From Candidatus Abyssobacteria bacterium SURF_5 (GTDB lineage: Bacteria; Abyssobacteria; SURF-5): DNA of 12,899 bases. Shown here in pieces: positions 7,313 to 12,899 of this stretch. The stretch is from NCBI GenBank assembly GCA_003598085.1, contig QZKU01000040.1, positions 1 to 12,899 of the forward strand, written 5' to 3'. Below the pieces are notes generated by a model. That model saw only the letters and a list, made by a program, of their open reading frames with translations. It did not search any database and was not told the DNA's origin. Numbering within the stretch: position 1 is the first letter of the stretch; each line of letters begins with the position of its first letter. A program made the position numbers and the translations under genes.

Positions 7313-8635
7313 ATGAAAAAGATCAGTTTTCTCTTCGTGGCGGTTCTTTGTGTTGCGCTGTTCTCGGGTTGGGCATCTGCAGACGCCCGTTCCGAATTAG
7401 CGCTTGACCTGAAGCAGGAACTCCTCATGCAGAATAAACAGGCGGGAAATCCGCTGACCGCGCAAGAGGTGGAGGAATTTGCCTCATTTCTGACAGAACC
7501 CAGGGCGGAGACCCGCCAGACGCCGAGCATCGAGGTCGGCCTGTACGACTCCCCGGGACCGGCGACCGACCGCTCGATCCCGCTGGGTGACCGCATTCCG
7601 CTCATCCTCGTGCACGGCAGCAGCAGCGACATCATCAGCGACGGCGAGTACGGCAGGGAGCTGAATGACCTCGAACGATGGATCGACTACATTCGCGCAT
7701 TCAACGCCGACGCCGAATTCTACAGCCGCTACAAGGTCTATCGCTTCGTTTATAACAGCGAATTAGGCATCGAGCAGAACGGCGCGAACCTGGTGACGGT
7801 CCTCGATACGCTCCCCAGCTATCCCGGCTGGGAGACCGAAAATCTGGACGGCGAGAATTTCGTGATCCTCGCCCACAGCATGGGCGGCCTCGTCACGCGC
7901 GCGGCGATGAACATCACGTTCACTGCGGGAATCGACGCCGGCCAATACCTCGGCGATCACGTCCTCAATCTCCTCACGCTCGGGACTCCTCACCGCGGCT
8001 CCCCGCTGGCGATCCCGGCGTGGGCCTATGACAGCGTCAAGCGCGGCGCGATGATGAGCGAGACCGAATTCAATTTCGCCTATGTCCAGCACTACGGTTT
8101 TGTGCCGACCGACGGCGAGTTCGATCTCGCGTGGGATAATTATGACGATGCAGTGCCGCAGACCGATATCATCACCTACCAGAGCCTGCTGATACCGGTA
8201 CTGAGAGAAGTGGGCGGCACCCGCGCCCAACATGAGGAATCGGTCTTTTCTCCCTATGCCGGCGCATTAAACGCCGACGATCTGTACACCGCAAAGCTGA
8301 TCCTGTACAAGGCGCAGAATCCGCCGGCCGGGCACGTCGACAGTCTCCTCGACTTGTCATTCTATTATTTCCTCGGAACCCTGAATGAACACCATCTGCT
8401 CGGATTCACGAGCAACAAACTCGCCGACATGATAGCGGGAGACATCGGCGAAGGCGGCTTGAAGCCGTACGGCGACAATGATGGGCTGGTTCCCGCCGCC
8501 AGCGCCGTTTTCGACGGGGAGCTCGTCTCCTCTGTCGACGTCTTCGATAACTGCGACCACTTGAGCCTTGTGGATAACTCGGCAGTGGTCACCGACGTCA
8601 AGAACATGCTGATTTCGATCGGTATGCCGGAATGA
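7313..8635 (+). CDS. Secreted alpha/beta-hydrolase, lipase-like
   Basis: The protein has 440 residues with a clear Sec signal peptide (KK, hydrophobic core, cleavage likely after Ala-Ser-Ala at 23). The mature part is an alpha/beta-hydrolase: LILVHGSSS (97-105) provides the oxyanion turn, and the nucleophile elbow AHSMGG places the catalytic serine at 189. GTPHRGSP (224-231) is typical of lipases and PGAP1-like hydrolases. GDNDGLVPAASA offers the catalytic Asp (probably 390), and CDHLSLVD the catalytic His416. A complete Ser-Asp-His triad is therefore visible. The N-terminal 25-75 region is helical and not part of the core. The likely role is hydrolysis of an ester, such as an extracellular lipid, but the substrate cannot be read from the sequence. 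No lipase chaperone gene is nearby. The gene stands alone: 260 bases separate it from the RlpA-like gene, and it faces the next gene convergently. Confidence 0.88.
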   Translation: MKKISFLFVAVLCVALFSGWASADARSELALDLKQELLMQNKQAGNPLTAQEVEEFASFLTEPRAETRQTPSIEVGLYDSPGPATDRSIPLGDRIPLILVHGSSSDIISDGEYGRELNDLERWIDYIRAFNADAEFYSRYKVYRFVYNSELGIEQNGANLVTVLDTLPSYPGWETENLDGENFVILAHSMGGLVTRAAMNITFTAGIDAGQYLGDHVLNLLTLGTPHRGSPLAIPAWAYDSVKRGAMMSETEFNFAYVQHYGFVPTDGEFDLAWDNYDDAVPQTDIITYQSLLIPVLREVGGTRAQHEESVFSPYAGALNADDLYTAKLILYKAQNPPAGHVDSLLDLSFYYFLGTLNEHHLLGFTSNKLADMIAGDIGEGGLKPYGDNDGLVPAASAVFDGELVSSVDVFDNCDHLSLVDNSAVVTDVKNMLISIGMPE

Positions 8636-8685
8636 CGATGCCTTAGCGGAGCAGGGGGATGTTCGGCGGGGGAGCCGGCTAGAAT

Positions 8686-9399
8686 TCAATCGGCGGCTCG
8701 CCCGCCCTGCCGCCGGCTGAGGTCCTGATAGTTCTGAATGATTTGTTCGACTTTGCGGGTATCGAGTCGGTATTTTTGTTCAAGCTGCGCCAGCGTCGCG
8801 TCGTTTGGCGTTGATTCCGGAATCCCGCAGCTCTTCTTCAAAAAGTGAATTGGCATGGAGTAGCTCTGCGAAATCTCGTGCAGCGTCATTGTTCCGCTCA
8901 GCATTCGGCCTCCTGCGCCTGCGCCGCTCTCCCCGCATCCGTCGCACGGTTCGAGTTCCCCGCCAACTTGCACCAGACAGGCGTCGCCCGGGTTTCCGGC
9001 CGCGCCTATCGGCTGTATGTTCGGTCTCACGAGAAAGGGAGCGGTCAGAAGAAGAAGCGAAACCGCGACAAACGAAGGCGTGATTACGCGCCGCGCGGCC
9101 GCTCTCGCGATGAGCTTCTGAAACAGATTCACGATCATTTTCCAGTGAAGAACGATGTGCAATGCCAGCAAGGCGAGGAGAGAAACGGCAAGATAGAGGT
9201 GAATAGCGCCCCATTCGTGTCTGTCCATGCCGAAGAGCGAAAGCTCAACGTTCCCATACTTGAGTACGCGCTCCTTTCCCGGCGGCAAGATGTATTTCAT
9301 CAGGAACCCGAGCCCGGCAATGGCCATCATGCAGAGAAACATCAGGGCGTCGATCAGGAAGTTGATTTTCGACTTGTCCGGCATTCTCAGGTTTCTCAT
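8686..9399 (-). CDS. DUF4405-like membrane protein, possible b-heme binding, with Cys-containing tail
   Basis: The protein has 237 residues with three predicted membrane helices (about 13-37, 62-86, 107-125). Helix 2 and its start carry His61, His67, His81 and His85 (HEWGAIH and ALHIVLHW), the arrangement seen in DUF4405/cytochrome-b-like membrane proteins, where such histidines may hold heme. A positively charged loop (87-104) should be cytoplasmic, which puts the C-terminal 110 residues outside the membrane. That tail has Cys141, a CDGC motif (152-155) and a helical domain starting TLHEISQSYSMP, with LAQLEQKYRLDTRKVEQIIQNY near the end. A Gly/Ala-rich stretch separates these parts. AGGAAG-like bases precede the ATG. 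It lies 70 bases after the exported 183-residue protein and is probably transcribed with it. A redox or electron-transfer role is inferred, not shown. Confidence 0.75.
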   Translation of the reverse strand: MRNLRMPDKSKINFLIDALMFLCMMAIAGLGFLMKYILPPGKERVLKYGNVELSLFGMDRHEWGAIHLYLAVSLLALLALHIVLHWKMIVNLFQKLIARAAARRVITPSFVAVSLLLLTAPFLVRPNIQPIGAAGNPGDACLVQVGGELEPCDGCGESGAGAGGRMLSGTMTLHEISQSYSMPIHFLKKSCGIPESTPNDATLAQLEQKYRLDTRKVEQIIQNYQDLSRRQGGRAAD

Positions 9400-9469
9400 T
9401 ATGCTTCCTCTCGGGAGAGTACACGAAATAATCCGGGCGATGCCTCCAGGGGTGCAGAGGCCGCAGGAT

Positions 9470-10021
9470 TTACCTGTGGTGTCTCGCGCTCCGAATCATC
9501 TCGAGCGCGTCCGCGATCACTGCGGATTCCTTATCATTGGTCAGGACAGTGACGCTCAGCAGCAATTGCCCCGTCGCCACGCCGGCGCGCATGGCATATT
9601 TCCATTCGCCCGGCTTTGGCGCCCTGTCCGTGGCAATGAAGTAATAGCCCCGTGCGTTAGGGCCTTTCAGGGCGACAAGTTCCAGCTCCTCCTCGACCGC
9701 ACTCGGCGCCATCGCCTGCCGATCCATGTCCACGAGCGATTTCAACTTCGCATCAGAGGAGAAGTCGTCCTCGCTCATGTTCCAAAGAGGCGTTATCATG
9801 ACAAGGAATTCATTTCCCTCTCGGGGACGCATGCTGATCGTTGGCGGCAAGTCATAGGGCGGCTGGCGAATTTCATCCATCCAAGACAGGGGAACCGCCA
9901 TTTGCAGGACCCCGTGTCCGGGCAGCGGATATGTTCTGACCGATGTGTCTTCCGCTCGGACCGCAGTTGCGAGGAAAGAAGCGATGAAAACGAGGCATCC
10001 GATCTTGATATCTGCGCGCAT
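9470..10021 (-). CDS. Exported protein of unknown function
   Basis: The protein has 183 residues. A signal peptide is clear (basic start, hydrophobic 7-19, cleavage probably after AVRA at 23). The mature part alternates short strands and turns (MAVPLSWMDEI, SMRPREGNEFLVMITPLW, RGYYFIATD, EWKYAMRAG, LLLSVTVLTND) and ends in a helix (IADALEMIRSARHH). This resembles small PsbP/Mog1-like extracytoplasmic folds, but I do not recognise a named family. Its only cysteine is Cys9, in the signal peptide, so there is no disulfide. GGGGGA sits just before the ATG. It has its own promoter (10087-10115) downstream of the kinase and precedes the DUF4405-like gene, which suggests a small two-gene envelope unit. 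Confidence 0.75.
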   Translation of the reverse strand: MRADIKIGCLVFIASFLATAVRAEDTSVRTYPLPGHGVLQMAVPLSWMDEIRQPPYDLPPTISMRPREGNEFLVMITPLWNMSEDDFSSDAKLKSLVDMDRQAMAPSAVEEELELVALKGPNARGYYFIATDRAPKPGEWKYAMRAGVATGQLLLSVTVLTNDKESAVIADALEMIRSARHHR

Positions 10022-10086
10022 ATTTCCCCCGGATTGTCTTGAATTGCGTGAGGATTGCAGGCCGGCAACATCAATTTGCTGGTGTC

Positions 10087-10115
10087 ATCTTACTCTCGAG
10101 AGGAAAGAGTGTCAA
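10087..10115 (-). promoter_or_regulatory. Sigma-70-type promoter of the exported protein and DUF4405-like gene
   Basis: On the minus strand a perfect TTGACA (10110-10115) is followed after 17 bases by TAAGAT (10087-10092). The start point would be near 10080, about 58 bases before the ATG at 10021. The spacer contains the perfect palindrome CTCTCGAGAG (10093-10102), a possible operator. Confidence 0.6.
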
Positions 10116-10127
10116 GAATTGCCGCAG

Positions 10128-12296
10128 CTAACCAGTGGAATTTTTGGGCCGCTGGACCGGCAACAGGATTTCGACCGTCGTCCCTGCATTCAATTTGCTC
10201 GTCACGCGCAAGCGGCCGTTATGAGCATCGATAATTTTCTTGGAGATGGAGAGGCCGAGTCCCGTGCCCCTGGTCTTGGTTGTGAAGAAAGGCTCAAAAA
10301 GTCGGAGCAATTGGTTTTCGTCCATTCCCGCGCCTGTATCAGAGACGCTCAAATTCAGCGAGGCAGCGCCATTTTCTTCGAAAAATTTGGAGCTGACTCG
10401 AAGGTCTCCGCCCTGCGGCATTGCTTCTATTGCGTTCGATATGATGTTGATAAGGACCCTGATGATTTTTTGAACATCCACCCGTACCTCTCTCTCCTCA
10501 TTCTCTAGCGCGTACGAAACATGAATATTTCCGGATTCGGCGGCGGACATGCTCACCGCACGATTTACGATCTGTCCGACGGTTGCGGTGGCATACTGCA
10601 ACTTGACCGGACTCGAAAAATCGAGCAGTTCGGTAACGATCGTTCTCAACAGGTCGATGCCGTATTCGATCTCCTCGAATATCTCCTTCTTGCTTTGATA
10701 ATCTCCCAACTCCTGTTTCAAGGATTCGACGCCGATATGGATATTCTGGAGAGGATTCCTGATTTCATGGGCCACGACCGAAACCGTCCTGCCGATTGCC
10801 GCCAGGCTCTCGGCTTGCCGGAGCTCCGCCACTTTCCGGCGGACGGTCTCTTCGAGGCTTTCCGACAATGTGCGGTAGCGGGCTTCCGATTCCCGAAGCG
10901 CTTCTTCCGCCAGTTTTCGTTCGGTGATATCCTCGGCGACCCCTGCGATGCGATGGATTCCTCCCTGTTCGTCCCGAACCGGGAAAGCGCGGTCCAGAAT
11001 CCACCGGACACCGCCGTCCGGCCGGACAATCCGAAACTCTCCAATGAGGGGATTCGTGAAATCGTGGTCGGTCATTTCTTGCAGGCGCGCCCGGACGCGT
11101 TCGCGGTCCTCCTCCACGATGGCATCCATCCAGGAAAACGGATTCTCGTAAAGGCTCTGCCGCGATCGTCCCCAAATCTTTTCATATGCCGGGCTGATGT
11201 AGATAACTTCGTTCCATTCAGGGACGCTCACCCAAAAGACTTCTTCAATCGTCTCCGCAAGCTCGCGGAAACGCCGCTCGCTCTCGCGCAGCGCCCGTTC
11301 CGCTTCTTTCCGCGCGGAGATATCGCGCACAGCCATGAGGATCGCTTCCCGGCCTCTATGCACAATCGGGGATAATTGTGCCTCGACCGGAAATGTTGAG
11401 AAATCACGCCTCACATGAACGGAATCTCGACGAATTGTTCGTCCCTCTGCCACAGCTTCATAAGCGGAATCCAGAAAAACATGCTGATCGGGGTGGATCA
11501 CCTCTCTCACGTTTCGACCGAGAAATTCCTCCCTGGGAAACCCGTAGCCCGAGCATCCCGCCGGATTGCAATCGATTATCGTTCCTCTTTTATCGATGAG
11601 AATGAGAATATCGGCTGCTGATTCGAACATGCTTCGGTACTTCTCTTCGTTCTCCTCCAAGCGGCGGATGATCGGGTTGCCGATGCGGAGAAACAGGACG
11701 CTGCCGGCTACGATAAGGGCAAGACCGGCAATGCCGGCAAGCAATCCCGCCCGTACGAACGGCGCTCTGATCTCCGCAAGGTCCACTTTTGCGATGATTC
11801 CCCAGTTCAGTTCCGCCACCGGCTCGTACGCCGCCAAGATCCTCTGCCTTCGAAACCCACAGGCGACCATTGTCCCCGATTCTCCGGATATCGCCCTGCG
11901 CATCGGTTCGGCTATCTCGGACGAGACAGGAACCGTGGCCGAATATTCGGGAACGGGAAAGCGAGGAGGCAGCAGAAAAATGATTTGGTCGCCCTCGCGC
12001 ATGCCCAAGCGGAATTCGCCCGTCTTGCCAATGCCTTCAAAATTTTTATGAGCTTCTCGAATTTGATCGAGAGTAGCGGCAGCAGCGTCCCCCGGAATAT
12101 CAAAAACGCTGTATCTCGCGTCGAATCGCGCCACCGCCTCAATCATGCGGGCGCGCGTCTTTGCAATTTCAATCAGGCGCTCGCGCTGCTGCTCAAACGC
12201 CGCCCGATATAGAGACAACAGGATGATTCCACTGACGCCGAGCACGACGATCAGCATGATCGACAGCAAGAGAAGAATCTGTCTTCGTCCTTGCAT
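10128..12296 (-). CDS. Membrane sensor histidine kinase with Cache-like sensor and two PAS domains
   Basis: The protein has 722 residues. Membrane helix 1 (about 7-29) and helix 2 (about 184-205) enclose an extracytoplasmic Cache-like sensor (GKTGEFRLG at 90-98; a strand-rich end with ILAAYEPV and LNWGIIAKVD). Two cytoplasmic PAS domains follow (about 217-335 and 340-465); the second ends in a PAC pattern (PDGGVRWILDRAFPVRDEQG). The dimerisation domain has VVAHEIRNPLQNI, with the phosphorylated histidine at 510. The ATPase domain shows the N box (NIISNAIEAM, 617-626), G1 (DTGAGM, 653-658), FEPFFTTK (667-674) and G2 (GTGLGLS, 677-683). All catalytic motifs are intact. There is no receiver domain, and no response regulator with a phosphorylatable Asp lies in the window, so its partner is elsewhere or non-canonical. 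Only a weak ribosome binding site (AAGAG) precedes the ATG. Confidence 0.92.
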   Translation of the reverse strand: MQGRRQILLLLSIMLIVVLGVSGIILLSLYRAAFEQQRERLIEIAKTRARMIEAVARFDARYSVFDIPGDAAAATLDQIREAHKNFEGIGKTGEFRLGMREGDQIIFLLPPRFPVPEYSATVPVSSEIAEPMRRAISGESGTMVACGFRRQRILAAYEPVAELNWGIIAKVDLAEIRAPFVRAGLLAGIAGLALIVAGSVLFLRIGNPIIRRLEENEEKYRSMFESAADILILIDKRGTIIDCNPAGCSGYGFPREEFLGRNVREVIHPDQHVFLDSAYEAVAEGRTIRRDSVHVRRDFSTFPVEAQLSPIVHRGREAILMAVRDISARKEAERALRESERRFRELAETIEEVFWVSVPEWNEVIYISPAYEKIWGRSRQSLYENPFSWMDAIVEEDRERVRARLQEMTDHDFTNPLIGEFRIVRPDGGVRWILDRAFPVRDEQGGIHRIAGVAEDITERKLAEEALRESEARYRTLSESLEETVRRKVAELRQAESLAAIGRTVSVVAHEIRNPLQNIHIGVESLKQELGDYQSKKEIFEEIEYGIDLLRTIVTELLDFSSPVKLQYATATVGQIVNRAVSMSAAESGNIHVSYALENEEREVRVDVQKIIRVLINIISNAIEAMPQGGDLRVSSKFFEENGAASLNLSVSDTGAGMDENQLLRLFEPFFTTKTRGTGLGLSISKKIIDAHNGRLRVTSKLNAGTTVEILLPVQRPKNSTG

Positions 12297-12486
12297 GATA
12301 CTCTTTTATGGATTCCCGTTCCGAATGTGCCTTTCACCGGCAACATTTTTGCAGTATGATTCCTATTATGTCATGTATCCCCAATGAGTTGACAATTAAA
12401 ACGTGCGTCTTCCGGACAATCTACTTGGAGCTTTCCCTGGATTCCGCTTTCATCTCGCCAGGTTCGCAGGACCCGAGAGATCGGCG

Positions 12487-12524
12487 GTGTCCCTAAATGT
12501 ACGGGCACGAGTCTGCGGGGACAC
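12487..12524. repeat. Inverted repeat GTGTCCC / GGGACAC
   Basis: The arms GTGTCCC (12487-12493) and GGGACAC (12518-12524) are perfectly complementary over seven bases around a 24-base loop. There is no T run, so a terminator is unlikely. It may be a protein-binding site or a degenerate mobile-repeat end. Confidence 0.35.
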
Positions 12525-12547
12525 ATTTTCAAGAACCATTAACCATT

Positions 12548-12560
12548 TATCAAAGCTTGA
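12548..12560 (+). promoter_or_regulatory. IHF-like site upstream of the sigma-54 promoter
   Basis: TATCAAAGCTTGA matches the IHF consensus WATCAANNNNTTR with one mismatch. It lies just upstream of the -24/-12 element, where DNA bending often helps an activator reach sigma-54 polymerase. The match is short and could be chance. Confidence 0.25.
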
Positions 12561-12581
12561 CTTGCATCAATCAAACTGGTT

Positions 12582-12597
12582 TGGCATAACTGTTGCT
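12582..12597 (+). promoter_or_regulatory. Sigma-54 (-24/-12) promoter
   Basis: TGGCATAACTGTTGCT matches the RpoN consensus TGGCACG-N4-TTGCW at nearly every conserved base. The essential GG (12583-12584) and GC (12595-12596) are separated by exactly ten bases. Transcription would begin near 12608, about 40 bases before the ATG of the gene that follows. A sigma-54 activator gene occurs in the same window. Confidence 0.7.
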
Positions 12598-12648
12598 CCT
12601 AGCGCTCCCGGACTAAAAATAAACAAGTTCTGTAAGGAGAACGGATCA

Positions 12649-12899
12649 ATGGCATTATGTCACGCAGGGACGCTCCCAAGGGAACAGCGGTTGCATGCTT
12701 TTATCGGCGAGGTGGGGAGGATATTCCAGTTGGACGAGTCGGATGCCGCGATCATGGCGCTCAGTATGTTGATCCGGCAGATGGCGATGGCCGCGGGCAT
12801 GGCTAGGGCTTACGCATCTAAATCGGCCCTTGGGGGCGGATTTTTGCTGACTGCTCCTTCTTATTGGCTCTGTTGGGTTTCCTTTGTGGTTTTGGAGAT
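12649..12899 (+). CDS. Start of an unidentified gene under a sigma-54 promoter (partial, runs off the window)
   Basis: An ATG at 12649 follows AAGGAGA (12634-12640) at eight bases, the best ribosome binding site in the window. The frame stays open for 83 codons to the last base. The visible protein begins MALCHAGTLPREQRL. It continues with a Met/Ala-rich helical part (IMALSMLIRQMAMAAGMARAYA, residues about 36-57) and, from about residue 64, a hydrophobic stretch (GGGFLLTAPSYWLCWVSFVVL) that may be a membrane segment. I do not recognise the family. No signal peptide is evident at the N-terminus. A sigma-54 promoter directly upstream makes it a candidate target of an NtrC-type activator, possibly the one encoded at 5172-6533. 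Confidence 0.6.
   Translation, partial: MALCHAGTLPREQRLHAFIGEVGRIFQLDESDAAIMALSMLIRQMAMAAGMARAYASKSALGGGFLLTAPSYWLCWVSFVVLE

Larger units (their letters stand above)
12297..12648. other. Divergent intergenic region with regulatory elements, no gene seen
   Basis: The region separates the leftward kinase from the rightward partial gene. Towards the right it holds a hairpin (12487-12524), a tandem AACCATT repeat (12534-12547), an IHF-like site and the sigma-54 promoter. On the kinase side I found a CATAAT box, but no -35 box at a convincing distance. A frame of about 45 codons starting near 12357 lacks a ribosome binding site. Confidence 0.5.

Noticed and set aside
9227-10042. A 271-codon open frame on the plus strand
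   Set aside because: It overlaps the exported protein and the DUF4405-like gene on the other strand; these have signal peptide, membrane helices and ribosome binding sites, while the antisense frame has none.
10521-11375. A 284-codon open frame on the plus strand
   Set aside because: It lies entirely antisense to the PAS and kinase domains of the histidine kinase, whose motifs are unambiguous.
12360-12400. Possible kinase promoter with a CATAAT -10 box on the minus strand
   Set aside because: The nearest -35-like hexamer (TTGTCA) is 19 bases away, too far for a confident sigma-70 call.
12357-12496. Short frame of about 45 codons before the sigma-54 promoter
   Set aside because: No ribosome binding site, Ser/Arg/Cys-rich shadow-like composition, and it overlaps the GTGTCCC inverted repeat.

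Overview
This window comes from a GC-rich bacterial chromosome. It suggests a Gram-negative, probably anaerobic organism, in the style of a deltaproteobacterium (Desulfobacterota-like) or an uncultivated relative. The reasons are a decarboxylase/transcarboxylase-type biotin enzyme operon, a sigma-54 activator, a sigma-54-type promoter, a large PAS histidine kinase, an RlpA-like lipoprotein and several exported proteins. No rRNA, tRNA, CRISPR array, transposase or phage gene was seen, and no firm taxonomic call is possible from the sequence alone.

Layout. (1) Positions 1-735 carry no convincing complete gene: an AT-richer open frame that may be the tail of an upstream gene, then repeat-like filler. 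(2) Positions 736-4598, minus strand, form a three-gene operon read from about 4660: an MmdA/PccB-type carboxyltransferase (12S-like), a very small TTG-started protein, and an OadA/PycB-type carboxyltransferase (5S-like) with its own biotin domain. Neither a biotin carboxylase nor a membrane sodium-pump subunit is present, so the set looks most like a methylmalonyl-CoA:pyruvate transcarboxylase, linking propionyl-CoA/methylmalonyl-CoA to pyruvate/oxaloacetate. A sigma-70-type promoter with an embedded 12-bp palindrome lies just upstream.

(3) Positions 4599-5171 are an intergenic stretch with several short inverted repeats and two divergent promoters. (4) Positions 5172-8635, plus strand, carry an NtrC-family sigma-54 activator whose receiver domain has Glu where the phosphorylated Asp should be, then a minimal RlpA-like lipoprotein, a repeat-containing spacer, and a secreted alpha/beta-hydrolase (lipase-like). 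(5) Positions 8686-12296, minus strand, carry a membrane PAS histidine kinase, a small exported protein of unknown function with its own good promoter, and a DUF4405-like three-helix membrane protein with histidines suited to heme and a Cys-rich extracytoplasmic tail.

(6) Positions 12297-12899 hold a divergent intergenic region containing a well-spaced sigma-54 (-24/-12) promoter. It is followed by a strong ribosome binding site and the start of a gene that runs off the window. The regulatory theme is therefore a sigma-54 activator, a histidine kinase without an adjacent matching receiver, and a sigma-54-dependent target gene within 8 kb. Whether they act together is inference.
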